Part shown: piece after piece, positions 1 to 12,158 of the stretch
How positions within the stretch are numbered: position 1 is the first letter of the stretch
Layout: every line of letters begins with the position of its first letter
Assembly (NCBI GenBank): GCA_032719365.1
Contig: CM064866.1
Coordinates: forward strand, 3,329,781-3,393,780
Source: Prinsepia uniflora
Taxonomy: Eukaryota > Streptophyta > Magnoliopsida > Rosales > Rosaceae
Reading direction: 5' to 3'
Length of the DNA: 64,000 bases
Position numbers and translations under genes: made by a program
Notes under the pieces: model-generated
What the model was told of the DNA's origin: nothing
Database searches by the model: none
Seen by the model: the letters and a program-made list of their open reading frames with translations, nothing else

Positions 1-236
1 ATGCCCTCAACCTTCCGAACATCATAACTTTTCCTCCGGTTGTCCGAATCGAACCTGCCACCTGTCTATGGACTCGTGACGTCCTAAACTACGTCACAGT
101 CAAAGGCTAACACTCATCCAATCGATAGTACAAAAAGTCAACTTTTCGTCTACTATTCACAAGGGCAAAATCGTCCATTTACACAAAATTTTACAAAATT
201 ACCTTTTTACCCTTCCCGAAGGTACGGGTTGTTACA
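1..236 (-). repeat. Element A, leftmost LTR, partial
   Basis: This is the first 236 bp (minus-strand reading) of a third copy of the A LTR. The rest lies outside the window. It is near-identical to 4104-4339 and 8207-8442. Confidence 0.9.
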
Positions 237-237
237 A

Positions 238-253
238 TCTACCCCCCTAAAAA
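238..253 (-). other. Polypurine tract, element A copy 1
   Basis: The minus strand reads CTTTTTAGGGGGGTAGAT directly before the LTR start TGTAACAACC. Essentially the same tract precedes the E 3' LTR at about 40118-40132. An identical tract precedes the middle A LTR at about 4341-4356. Confidence 0.75.
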
Positions 254-1267
254 GAATTTCGTCCCCGAAATTCCACAGCTAGTTCCCGACACCTAGGGTC
301 TCTTACCTGGTAATCAACACTAGGTCAACAACAACTTCTCCTGGGTTCCCTGTCTATCATCTCCACCTTGGGTATTTCACACCATCCCCAACTACTGTTA
401 CCATGGTCAACCCTCTCTTAGTGACAACTGTCTGGTGTACGCAAGGGAAACTCTATGAACAGAAAACAAAGGTATTTTACAATACCTCATATGGAGTACC
501 CGATAAAATTCACAGAGCACATCCGCGCGTACAACTACCGCACCTCCCTCGGCTGCTACGTCGGCCACTAACGGAATAAATATACAAAGTCCTAAAGGCA
601 AACTCTAGCTTGTGGGTTCTCTCCTTCAATAACCTCATATCGTTCAGTTATAGTCACTCCTTTCCAATTCCTTCCACGGAACTCACAAGGGTCCCTGACC
701 ATCCCTACGACCTTAATCCCACCGATGGTCAACCTGTCCATACCGTTACAAAGCCTAGGTTCACCGAGCGTTAGCTGTTCTACTCTAATCACTCAACGAC
801 ATCCTTCCCAAACAACCACCACCTCGGCTGCACCTAGCAGCACCATCTCCAATCTGGCCGTAAATCGGCCCAAACCACAAGGACTACGATCCAGTAAGTC
901 CATAGAGTACCTCAAACCATCCTTGTCGTTCGGGTTACCCAAACCCGCAATGACTACTCAACCTTACTGATCAAAGGGCACCGAGCCAAAACCACCTGGC
1001 CCAACCGGCCACCCACAATCGGCCTCCTTGGTCCCGTATCTTACTAACTCCACGAGCTACTCTCAGGCCCCTCGGGCCGACCAGCCTACTCGTCCATAGC
1101 TCACCGGCTACGTTCCAGGTTACTTCTACGCTACTATCACTATGGTATCCAGGTTGCTGACGGGCTGTTCCACATCGAGACATCACATCCACAGTAGTTC
1201 CACACCACCCCAGTCGACATACCAACGACTCTGGGAACTAATCCTTACGCAGACCACTCAAAACCTC

Positions 1268-1279
1268 GCTCTGATACCA
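1268..1279 (-). other. Primer-binding site, element A copy 1
   Basis: The minus strand reads TGGTATCAGAGC, the plant initiator-Met tRNA type of primer site, two bases inside the LTR end at 1282. The second copy is at 5371-5382. Confidence 0.8.
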
Positions 1280-1281
1280 AT

Positions 1282-4200
1282 TGTCAGGGCCCACCCCTAA
1301 TCCCCCGGGATTAAGGGCTAAACCCCGCTCCCGTCTAACGTACGCATGACACGAGGCTAAACAACCGCCTAACCTCCGTGTGACACGTAAGTCGGACAAG
1401 GGAGTTCCAGACCAACCACCTCAACAACCTCAAACTTCTCAGAGTGCGCAGAGTCTACTGTGGATGGTGCATGTGATGTCTCCATCCCTCTCAACCGACA
1501 GCCCGCACTGCAACAACCTGGAGGGTATCGAAAACAAGAAAAGACTGTGAGTGGACAAAAATAAAGTTTAAATTCAACACAGTTATCAGAAAACACAAAC
1601 AGTTATCAGAAAACACAACAGTTATACCCTCCGTATTAAAAACCAATGCATGCATATCAATTTCATATCATAAAACCATGTACGAAAACCAAAACACATT
1701 TTTCCTTTTTCCAAAACCCGGGCCTCAGCCCCAATATCATCGGAAGCTAGTATAACCAATGAAAACCATTTCATCCGGGCTACTGCCCAAAACATCATCA
1801 TCAAGTCTCAGTGAAACCCAATACACATTTAAAACCACATTCTCATTCATCGAACCTGCTGGATCTATCCGAGTCTTTAAACTCCCGAGTCTTTAAACTC
1901 AATCCAGGCCTTAATCATATCCGAGTCTTTAAACTCCCGAGTCTTTAAACTCAAGGCCTACGGGGGAAAATCAATATATCCGAGTCTTTAAACTCCCGAG
2001 TCTTTAAACTCAATCCGGGTCTTTAAACCCAATCCGGCCGGTCCCCCGTCACATATATCCGGGTCTTTAAACCCAATATCCAGATCCAGCAAATCCAATC
2101 CCAAAACCATTTGAAATCATTTTCCATTTCCATATCCAAACCCGAATCCGAAACCACTGGTCTGATGCCCTTCCGGCATCCATAACCGTCATTCCGAATC
2201 CAGACCCAGAACTCAATTCCTTCTCATTTTTCCGGTCCGAGTCCGCAACCATCATTCCGTAAGCTAGCATCCGGAATAACCATTCCGAACCCAAACCCGA
2301 AATCCGCTTCAAGTCCTGAATCGAATTCCGAATCGTCACCCGGAATTCCGATTCAAAACCTGAAATCACATTCTTAAAACCACTTTTCTAAACTGGGCCT
2401 CTAAGCCCGAAGTCACTTTTCAAAATCCTTTTTCTTTCATTGAAATTAAATCGTATTTCAAATCCTGAAATCAACCATTAAAACCAGGTTCAAATTACAA
2501 TAGTTATCAAAACCTCGTAAAACGTGAAAACCGTCATTTTCCTCGAAAAACGTGCACAACCCACAAACCATCACAACTATAAATCAAATCATAGAAGCTA
2601 GTATAGAAATCATATAAAAACATATATGCATGCATCAAGAGTTAGAAAGCAAAGTCCACTCACAGACCATTTCGACGTCGCCTCGATACGCGCGCACCTA
2701 TGTCATTCCCTGCTAAACCATTATCCTCAGCTGTCCCAAACCTGTCCAAATCCCATAAAGAGATCACTACCTACTTCATAAAGGTCATACTAAAGCCCCA
2801 TAATTTTCCCGGATTTTTAACTATTTTTAACCCAGCCCTAAAACCTTCGGACAGTCCGAAACATATCGAGACGATGTCCGATCGACTCGAAACCGACGCC
2901 AAGATGTTCGTTACATCAAATACTTTAAAAGTCATGTTGACTAATTTCCCAAATTACCCCTCACGCGCCCCCACGCGCGTCCAGAATGTTCTGCGCGTGA
3001 AATCCACGCGCGTGAACAGTGTCACCAGCAACCTCAGGTGAACCCGGTTCACCTGGTTTGAACCGGTCCGGTCCAGCCGTGAACCGGCGTTCACGGTTTT
3101 CATCCCATGTTCATCCATTTTTAATCCCGTTGAATCCCTTAGTTTCGTCCTAACCTCCTTAATCCATTCCCCACCAGAAAACCCAACATCGAAGTCCTTA
3201 GCTCGTCGACTTCGAATTTGAAAACATTTACCCGAAACCCCTGTTTCGGTTCCCAGCTAATCCAACATTCCCCCCATCGCGGCAACAACTTAATCGACTC
3301 CTAGGGACCTCCTGAGTCTCATAACACCCACCAAAAGCCTCGACTCGTACCCAAAACCCACAACTATTGAATTGAACCAAACTGGGAAAACAGAGGACCG
3401 TGGACAATTACCTGTGTTCTGACCTCCGCCGTGCACGCCGCTGTGCTCCTCTCGGTTCACAAAGCTCCGCTCAGGTCCCTGAACACTTCCACCCGTCCAA
3501 TTTTGGAGATTGATCGATCGGGGTGCACAACCGTGCACAAAACCCCTGCCCTGTTCTCTGGTTTTTCCCCACTTCTCACACACCTCACATACTCATCGTC
3601 ACGCCCAAATCCTCACAGATACAATCACTCCCTCTCCTAGCTCTCCTTTGAACATCACAGAGCCTCACAACACTCACCCGGTTCGATCAATTCCTCCCTC
3701 AGCTCACCTCTGTTTTTCCCCCCTTCGGCTAAGCTCAACACACACACACGACACCATTTTAAACACCCGCATGCACGGCCTAGAACCCACTAGAGCCCTG
3801 CCACATGTCACAATCTTCTCCCTTCTCACACAAAATCTCCTCTCTGCCTTGGACAAGTGTCCCAATCCGATTGCACCATGCCCCCCAGCCAAAAGACCAA
3901 AATACCCTTCTTAACTTCAAAATTACCATTTTACCCTTACCGTTTTAGACCCGTAACTTGCCCGTCCTAACTCCGATAAACACGTACCGCCTGTCGTTGA
4001 ATTCAGGACGACGAGATCTACCCAACGGTCCAAGGTCAACATGTCAAAACTCGGTCGTAGGAAAAGTCAACTCTTTCCCCCCTAATTTAGTCAAATTACG
4101 GTTATGCCCTCAACCTTCCGAACATCATAACTTTTCCTCCGGTTGTCCGAATCGAACCTGCCACCTGTCTATGGACTCGTGACGTCCTAAACTACGTCAC

Positions 4201-4339
4201 AGTCAAGGGCTAACACTCATCCAATCGATAGTACAAAAAGTCAACTTTTCGTCTACTATTCACAAGGGCAAAATCGTCCATTTACACAAAATTTTACAAA
4301 ATTACCTTTTTACCCTTCCCGAAGGTACGGGTTGTTACA
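1282..4339 (-). repeat. Element A middle LTR, full length (3058 bp)
   Basis: The LTR has TG...CA ends. On the minus strand, in order: upstream modules with the dialect 'ACAGGTGGCA' and 'ACAGGCGGCA'; a GCGCGTG-N5-CACGCGC hairpin (2993-3011); TGTGAGTGGAC (rc of 2654-2664); a palindrome array (1871-2074); GTCCACTCACAG (rc of 1545-1556); and a pyrimidine-rich AG|GT boundary near 1520. No supported protein gene lies inside. Confidence 0.88.
1871..2074 (-). repeat. Near-palindrome array in A middle LTR
   Basis: Eight 14-bp units occur. Six read GAGTTTAAAGACTC and two read GGGTTTAAAGACCC on the minus strand. The four-base arms are complementary in both classes and the second base pair changes on both arms together. 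Units usually come in pairs two bases apart. The second copy is at 5974-6177, with one changed loop base. Confidence 0.85.
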
Positions 4340-5384
4340 ATCTACCCCCCTAAAAAGAATTTCGTCCCCGAAATTCCACAGCTAGTTCCCGACACCTAGG
4401 GTCTCTTACCTGGTAATCAACACTAGGTCAACAACAACTTCTCCTGGGTTCCCTGTCTATCATCTCCACCTTGGGTATTTCACACCATCCCCAACTACTG
4501 TTACCATGGTCAACCCTCTCTTAGTGACAACTGTCTGGTGTACGCAAGGGAAACTCTATGAACAGAAAACAAAGGTATTTTACAATACCTCATATGGAGT
4601 ACCCGATAAAATTCACAGAGCACATCCGCGCGTACAACTACCGCACCTCCCTCGGCTGCTACGTCGGCCACTAACGGAATAAATCTACAAAGTCCTAAAG
4701 GCAAACTCTAGCTTGTGGGTTCTCTCCTTCAATAACCTCATATCGTTCAGTTATAGTCACTCCTTTCCAATTCCTTCCACGGAACTCACAAGGGTCCCTG
4801 ACCATCCCTGCGACCTTAATCCCACCGATGGTCAACCTGTCCATACCGTTACAAAGCCTAGGTTCACCGAGCGTTAGCTGTTCTACTCTAATCACTCAAC
4901 GACATCCTACCCAAACAACCACCACCTCGGCTGCACCTAGCAGCACCATCTCCAATCTGGCCGTAAATCGGCCCAAACCACAAGGACTACGATCCAGTAA
5001 GTCCATAGAGTACCTCAAACCATCCTTGTCGTTCGGGTTACCCAAACCCGCAATGACTACTCAACCTTACTGATCAAAGGGCACCGAGCCAAAACCACCT
5101 GGCCCAACCGGCCACCCACAATCGGCCTCCTTGGTCCCGTATCTTACTAACTCCACGAGCTACTCTCAGGCCCCTCGGGCCGACCAGCCTACTCGTCCAT
5201 AGCTCACCGGCTACGTTCCAGGTTACTTCTACGCTACTATCACTATGGTATCCAGGTTGCTGACGGGCTGTTCCACATCGAGACATCACATCCACAGTAG
5301 TTCCACACCACCCCAGTCGACATACCAACGACTCTGGGAACTAATCCTTACGCAGACCACTCAAAACCTCGCTCTGATACCAAT
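4340..5384 (-). mobile_element. Element A internal region, copy 2
   Basis: This is a near-identical copy of 237-1281, with its own polypurine tract at 4341-4356 and primer site at 5371-5382. No coding potential was recognised. Confidence 0.75.
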
Positions 5385-8300
5385 TGTCAGGGCCCACCCC
5401 TAATCCCCCGGGATTAAGGGCTAAACCCCGCTCCCGTCTAACGTACGCATGACACGAGGCTAAACAACCGCCTAACCTCCGTGTGACATGTAAGTCGGAC
5501 AAGGGAGTTCCAGACCAACCACCTCAACAACCTCAAACTTCTCAGAGTGCGTAGAGTCTACTGTGGATGGTGCATGTGATGTCTCCATCCCTCTCAACCG
5601 ACAGCCCGCACTGCAACAACCTGGAGGGTATCGAAAACACGAAAAGACTGTGAGTGGACAAAAATAAAGTTTAAATTCAACACAGTTATCAGAAAACACA
5701 AACAGTTATCAGAAAACACAACAGTTATACCCTCCGTATTAAAAACCAATGCATGCATATCAATTTCATATCATAAAACCATGTACGAAAACCAAAACAC
5801 ATTTTTCCTTTTTCCAAAACCCGGGCCTCAGCCCCAATATCACCGGAAGCCAGTATAACCAATGAAAACCATTTCATCCGGGCTACTGCCCAAAACATCA
5901 TCATCAAGTCTCAGTGAAACCCAATACACATTTAAAACCACATTCTCATTCATCGAACCTGCTGGATCTATCCGAGTCTTTAAACTCCCGAGTCTTTAAA
6001 CTCAATCCAGGCCTTAATCATATCCGAGTCCTTAAACTCCCGAGTCTTTAAACTCAAGGCCTACGGGGGAAAATCAATATATCCGAGTCTTTAAACTCCC
6101 GAGTCTTTAAACTCAATCCGGGTCTTTAAACCCAATCCGGTCGGTCCCCCGTCACATATATCCGGGTCTTTAAACCCAATATCCAGATCCAGCAAATCCA
6201 ATCCCAAAACCATTTGAAATCATTTTCCATTTCCATATCCAAACCCGAATCCGAAACCACTGGTCTGATGCCCTTCCGGCATCCATAACCGTCATTCCGA
6301 ATCCAGACCCAGAACTCAATTCCTTCTCATTTTTCCGGTCCGAGTCCGCAACCATCATTCCGTAAGCTAGCATCCGGAATAACCATTCCGAACCCAAACC
6401 CGAAATCCGCTTCAAGTCCTGAATCGAATTCCGAATCGTCACCCGGAATTCCGATTCAAAACCTGAAATCACATTCTTAAAACCACTTTTCTAAACTGGG
6501 CCTCTAAGCCCGAAGTCACTTTTCAAAATCCTTTTTCTTTCATTGAAATTAAATCGTATTTCAAATCCTGAAATCAACCATTAAAACCAGGTTCAAATTA
6601 CAATAGTTATCAAAACCTCGTAAAACGTGAAAACCGTCATTTTCCTCGAAAAACGTGCACAACCCACAAACCATCACAACTATAAATCAAATCATAGAAG
6701 CTAGTATAGAAATCATATAAAAACATATATGCATGCATCAAGAGTTAGAAAGCAAAGTCCACTCACAGACCATTTCGACGTCGCCTCGATACGCGCGCAC
6801 CTATGTCATTCCCTGCTAAACCATTATCCTCAGCTGTCCCAAACCTGTCCAAATCCCATAAAGAGATCACTACCTACTTCATAAAGGTCATACTAAAGCC
6901 CCATAATTTTCCCGGATTTTTAACTATTTTTAACCCAGCCCTAAAACCTTCGGACAGTCCGAAACATATCGAGACGATGTCCGATCGACTCGAAACCGAC
7001 GCCAAGATGTTCGTTACATCAAATACTTTAAAAGTCATGTTGACTAATTTCCCAAATTACCCCTCACGCGCCCCCACGCGCGTCCAGAAGGTTCTGCGCG
7101 TGAAATCCACGCGCGTGAACAGTGTCACCAGCAACCTCAGGTGAACCCGGTTCACCTGGTTTGAACCGGTCCGGTCCAGCCGTGAACCGGCGTTCACGGT
7201 TTTCATCCCATGTTCATCCATTTTTAATCCCGTTGAATCCCTTAGTTTCGTCCTAACCTCCTTAATCCATTCCCCACCAGAAAACCCAACATCGAAGTCC
7301 TTAGCTCGTCGACTTCGAATTTGAAAACATTTACCCGAAACCCCTGTTTCGGTTCCCAGCTAATCCAACATTCCCCCCATCGCGGCAACAACTTAATCGA
7401 CTCCTAGGGACCTCCTGAGTCTCATAACACCCACCAAAAGCCTCGACTCGTACCCAAAACCCACAACTATTGAATTGAACCAAACTGGGAAAACAGAGGA
7501 CCGTGGACAATTACCTGTGTTCTGACCTCCGCCGTGCACGCCGCTGTGCTCCTCTCGGTTCACAAAGCTCCGCTCAGGTCCCTGAACACTTCCACCCGTC
7601 CAATTTTGGAGATTGATCGATCGGGGTGCACAACCGTGCACAAAACCCCTGCCCTGTTCTCTGGTTTTTCCCCACTTCTCACACACCTCACATACTCATC
7701 GTCACGCCCAAATCCTCACAGATACAATCACTCCCTCTCCTAGCTCTCCTTTGAACATCACAGAGCCTCACAACACTCACCCGGTTCGATCAATTCCTCC
7801 CTCAGCTCACCTCTGTTTTTCCCCCCTTCGGCTAAGCTCAACACACACACACGACACCATTTTAAACACCCGCATGCACGGCCTAGAACCCACTAGAGCC
7901 CTGCCACATGTCACAATCTTCTCCCTTCTCACACAAAATCTCCTCTCTGCCTTGGACAAGTGTCCCAATCCGATTGCACCATGCCCCCCAGCCAAAAGAC
8001 CAAAATACCCTTCTTAACTTCAAAATTACCATTTTACCCTTACCGTTTTAGACCCGTAACTTGCCCGTCCTAACTCCGATAAACACGTACCGCCTGTCGT
8101 TGAATTCAGGACGACGAGATCTACCCAACGGTCCAAGGTCAACATGTCAAAACTCGGTCGTAGGAAAAGTCAACTCTTTCCCCCCTAATTTAGTCAAATT
8201 ACGGTTATGCCCTCAACCTTCCGAACATCATAACTTTTCCTCCGGTTGTCCGAATCGAACCTGCCACCTGTCTATGGACTCGTGACGTCCTAAACTACGT

Positions 8301-8442
8301 CACAGTCAAAGGCTAACACTCATCCAATCGATAGTACAAAAAGTCAACTTTTCGTCTACTATTCACAAGGGCAAAATCGTCCATTTACACAAAATTTTAC
8401 AAAATTACCTTTTTACCCTTCCCGAAGGTACGGGTTGTTACA
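5385..8442 (-). repeat. Element A 5' LTR (rightmost), full length
   Basis: This is the third LTR of the array. Its outer end (CA on the plus strand at 8441-8442) abuts cellular-type RNase H-like coding sequence, so 8442/8443 is the true insertion boundary. The matching target duplication lies outside the window. Confidence 0.88.
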
Positions 8443-8801
8443 TCGCATGCTCGTCGGCTCTTCAGGTGGAAGCTTTGGCTGTTCGTTCATGCTTGGAGGC
8501 ATGTGTGACGGCTGACCATACTACTGTAATTGTGGAAGCTGACTTACTACAGTTGATTCAGTTGTTGTGCAAAAAGGATAATGATGGTACTCTTACCAAT
8601 ATCCTTCATGATATTTATGTACTTTGTGAATCTTTTCTGTCGATTACTTTCCAATTTGCCCCTAGGGCGTGTAATATGGTGGCACAAGCTGTTGCTAACC
8701 ATGTTAAGAGTAAGAGTGGGTACCATGTTTGGACCGATTCTGAGCCAACTTGGTTGTTTAACCTTCTTGCTAAAGATGTTGGTGTTCTTATTCGTGTTTA
8801 A
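8443..8801 (+). pseudogene. RNase H-like (RVT_3 type) protein, 3' fragment
   Basis: The open frame enters from the A LTR boundary and stops at 8801. It resembles the C-terminal part of the RNase H-like domains found in many plant genes and non-LTR elements: EALAVRSCLEA helix, VEADLLQLIQLL strand, then RACNMVAQAVANHV and a short tail ending LIRV. There is no start codon: the frame begins in GTG-type context and the 5' part was removed or displaced by the insertion. It could be the 3' end of a host gene or a LINE remnant; the domain call is from motif likeness. The last 131 bp and the 3' flank recur at 56177-56753. Confidence 0.6.
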
Positions 8802-9247
8802 TTAATAAATAAGCATTTTCAGGAAAAATATATATTCCAAATATGTGTAACCAATACCTTATTCCTTTAAAAAAAAAAAAAAACCTTTTTCCTTTTGACG
8901 AAAAAAAATCTCCCTAATTATTCAATTTCCTAATCCAATCCAACAAAGAAAAAAGCTTCGGCGAAAGTGGATCAATAAGAGAAATACTTATGTTAGACGA
9001 TAAATTAATTATAAATTACTAATAATAATATGAAAAATTCTCATATATAATAGCCTTATATTTTCATTGGTGGATGCAAAATTAAGTTGAAAATTACACT
9101 AACATATGATTTTAATAATATTAAAAATTATAGTAGTAAAACATAATTATGTTGATAATAATAATATTATTAAGAAAAAAAATTATACATAAATCCCGTT
9201 CTAGATATATTTTATTTTTTGTTAATTAACAATTTATAGAACCTGCA
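8802..9247. other. AT-rich flank, no gene seen
   Basis: Low-complexity AT-rich DNA lies between the RNase H-like stop codon and the LTR of element B. It includes an A-run near 8869. No gene was seen. It is duplicated almost base for base at 56287-56753. Confidence 0.7.
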
Positions 9248-12066
9248 TGTAACAACCCGTCCCAGGAGCCGGGTTTAGCGAAGTGATTAGTGACGGATTA
9301 GCTAGGTTAAGCGGCAGTTAGTTGGTTACTTTTGGACTTTTGGCGCAAAATGACGATTTTGCCCCTAGATTGGGCAAAATGTTGACTTTTAGTTCGGGCG
9401 GTTAATTGGGCATTGACCGATGATCGTGACGTAGTTTGGGACGTCACCAGTCCGTAGACAGGTGGCACGCCCGATTCCGACATCCGAGGAGGAGGTTATG
9501 ATGTTCGGAAAGTTTAGGGCACTTTTGTAATTTGGTTAAAGGAAGGGAAAAAGTTGACTTTTTGCACGACAAGGATTTTACATGTAAACCGAGGACCGTT
9601 AGGTAGATCTCGTCGTCCTGAGTACAACGACAGGCGGCATGCCTTCATCGGACGTAGGACGAGTGAGATACGGGTCTAGAAAGTAAGGGGTAAAGTAGTA
9701 ATTTGGACTCACAGGGGTATTTCGGTCTTTTTGTACATTGGGAAGCGTGCCAATCAGCTGAGGACAAGTGTACAGGGTTTAATTGGATATTTTGGGATGG
9801 GCCCAGCAGGTGTGTGACACCTGGCCACATTCCAGTGGCTTCTAGCCACTTTCACGGTTAATTTGGCTGTGTAAAATTTGGGTTTGAGTCGTGCTTTGAG
9901 AGAAACAGAGACTGAGACAGTGAGGTGAAATCGATCGGTTTCTGGGTGAGTGTGTGAGTTTTGGTGATCCAGTAAGTGAGAGCAGAGAGAAGTTGAGAGG
10001 CTGGTGAGTGATTGGGTTGAACTGAAGTGCGTAGGGTGTGTGAGTGGTGAGGAAAAACCAGAAAAACAGAGAGGGAGTCTTGGTGGTGGTGCAGCGTAAC
10101 CGATCAATCGTGATTGGTGGTGGCGTTCTAAGGATGGAGGAGGACCAGATGAGTCGAGTAGACCCAGAGGAACACGGCGGCAAGCACGGCGGATGCCAGA
10201 ACGACGGTGAGTTTGCTGTATCCTCTTTTTTCAGCTTAGTCGAGCTGTTCTAGGGGTTCTAATGGGTCTAGTGAGTTGTCTTTGAGCTCAGGGAGACAAA
10301 TTTGAGGCTGGAAGGACGACGGGTGGCCGGAATCGGAAGACTGGTTTTTCTGGGTTCTGGTTTGAGCTTGGGAGGTGAGGTTTAGGCCGTGATGTCGTGT
10401 TTTTAGGAGTGGAATAGGTTTCTAGGAAGAGGACGAAGCTTTTGGGATTGAAAGGATCGAAAACGGATGGAAAACAGCGAAGAACCGCCCTCGCTGGTTC
10501 AGACCGGTCGACTGCCGGAAAAGAAGCTGAACAATGTTCACTGTTCAGGCGTGTGAAGCCCACGCGCAGCCCCATTGGGCGGCGCATGAGGGCGCGTGGG
10601 ACAGTTTCCGGGGAAGTGTCCAACATGGTTTTTAGTCTAATCGATGTAACGAACCTTTTGGGACAACTTTCGAGACGATCAGACATCATCTCGAGTTAGT
10701 TTTAAGTGTTCGAAGGTTTAGGGTTCCATTTAGTTACGTTTGAAATCCGGGAAAAATTGGGGAAAATAGGATAAGCTTAGTTGAAGTGTTAGTGACCCGT
10801 TTTGGTGACTTTTGATAGGTCGGGAAATCCCCGAGGCGACCGAGGAACGTACGGGACGCGGGTGACGTGCCCGGGAACTGTGAGTGGACTCCTTCTTTCT
10901 AACCGAGCATGCATAACTGTTTTTCTTTACTTGTTTTATTGTTTTAATTATGATTTCATGATTATTGAGTATTTTATATCTGTTTTACGAACTTGCACGT
11001 TTTTCGAGGAATTTACGTATTCGGCACGTTTTACGAGAAATACTCTGTTTATGATTTTGATGCCATGTTTTTGGGACTTAAATCTATAATTAGTTTTCAA
11101 TGCTTATAAATGGATTTTGAGACATGATTCGATGATCAAGGTTTTCGGTTTTAGAATCGGATTTCGGAAAGCAAGATTTGGTTTTAAAGTTGAAAAGGGG
11201 ATTTCCGGATTTGGGTTCGGAATGACGGAATGCTTCGGAATAGTGATTTCAAATTCGGGTTGGATATGGATTTAGAAATGGTTTTTAAACGGTTTTGGAT
11301 TGGATTTGCTGGATCTGGTTATTGGGTTTAAAGACCCGGATTATGTTTGACGGGGGCGGGCCCGGATTGGGTTTAAAGACCAGGATTGAGTTTAAAGACT
11401 CGAGAGTTTAAAGACTCGGATACTATATTTCCCCTGTAGGCCTGTTGAGTTTAAAGGCTCGGGAGTTTAAAGACTCGGATTATATTTGAGGCCTGGATTG
11501 AGTTTAAAGACTCGGGAGTTTAAAGACTTGGATAGATCCAACAAGTTTGATCGGATGATGACATTGGTATTTTATGGTTTATGATACTGTTTCCATGATG
11601 ATTATTATGTGATTTATAAATGTTTTTCAGATATTAGGTTATGCATGCATGTTTTCAAAACGGAGGGCAAAACCCTGGTTTGTGTATGAAACTGTTTTTG
11701 AAACTTTTATTTCTTTTTAGTCCACTCACACTTTCTGGTTTTTAACTGCCCTCCAGGTCGTGGTGCTAGCGCTGGGGTTGACGTTGAGGCAGAGGCATAG
11801 AGTATTCTAGAGTTATCCCGCAGTGTTTCCAGAGTTTTCCTTTACGAGCTTTTCCGTTGTGCGTGTAGTCAATTCTTAGTTGGATTTCTGTCTTACCTTG
11901 TCTTGTACTATGCTCTGTATTGACTTGTTGGATTTTGAATTCTCCCTGGTCTGGCAATGTAAATTGTGAGTTTCCGTGAGGTTGTTTCGATCTTTTGTGT
12001 TGGGTTGTCAGACGGGAGCAGGGTTCACCTCGGTTATCGGGGTGGTAATCGGGGTGGGTCCTGTCA
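9248..12066 (+). repeat. Element B 5' LTR (2819 bp)
   Basis: It starts TGTAACAACC and ends GGTCCTGTCA next to a primer site. It holds the shared module order: GCGTGTG-N5-CACGCGC (about 10547-10565, one G.T wobble), TGTGAGTGGACT (10880-10891), the palindrome array 11324-11532, AGTCCACTCACA (11719-11730), then a pyrimidine-rich CCCTCCAG|GTCGTGG acceptor-like boundary near 11757. Confidence 0.88.
11324..11532 (+). repeat. Near-palindrome array in B 5' LTR
   Basis: GGGTTTAAAGACCC and GAGTTTAAAGACTC units, some with single-base changes, are separated by short spacers including AGGCCT. It is the same motif family as in the A, E, G and H LTRs. Confidence 0.85.
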
Positions 12067-12068
12067 AT

Positions 12069-12080
12069 TGGTATCACAGC
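12069..12080 (+). other. Primer-binding site, element B
   Basis: TGGTATCACAGC lies three bases after the LTR end. It differs at one base (C for G) from the TGGTATCAGAGC seen in A, C and F. Confidence 0.75.
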
Positions 12081-12158
12081 ATAGGTTTGTCGGTTTATGT
12101 CTGTTATGAGGTTGTGTTTAGGTCATTTTACTGACTCTATGCCTCTTTCAGCGTACGT

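Larger units (their letters stand above)
237..1281 (-). mobile_element. Element A internal region, copy 1
   Basis: About 1045 bp lie between the polypurine tract and the primer-binding site. No gag, protease or RT is recognisable. One stretch (rc of about 600-800) resembles the tail of element B's interior (13355-13430) and part of G's interior (around 54885), so the families share a non-coding tail. Short frames here are not supported as genes. Confidence 0.75.
1..8442 (-). mobile_element. Tandem LTR-internal-LTR-internal-LTR array, element A
   Basis: The sequence repeats with a constant 4103-bp offset: position 1 matches 4104 and 8207. Read on the minus strand it is an LTR element that shares LTRs in tandem: full LTRs 5385-8442 and 1282-4339, a partial LTR 1-236 running off the window, and two internal segments 4340-5384 and 237-1281. 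LTR ends are TG...CA, with a Met-tRNA-type primer site and a polypurine tract at the expected junctions. Copies differ by scattered substitutions only. Each interior is about 1045 bp and cannot hold gag-pol, so the element is non-autonomous. Its LTR start (TGTAACAACCCGTACCTTCG) and polypurine tract match the chromovirus E at 40133, the likely enzyme donor. Unequal recombination between LTRs would give this shape. Confidence 0.9.

Noticed and set aside
3510..3914. 134-codon frame repeated at 7613-8017
   Set aside because: Repeated only because the LTR is repeated. It is proline/serine/threonine-rich with no domain, and lies upstream in LTR sequence.
10288..10689. Antisense frame of 133 codons, with relatives at 15314-15715, 30475-30864, 41304-41507 and 52864-53112 sharing an RAPTRRPKWLRVGLTR-like stretch
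   Set aside because: The shared peptide is the reverse reading of the conserved GCGCGTG/CACGCGC hairpin block, so the likeness follows from DNA-level conservation. Lengths and flanks are not conserved.
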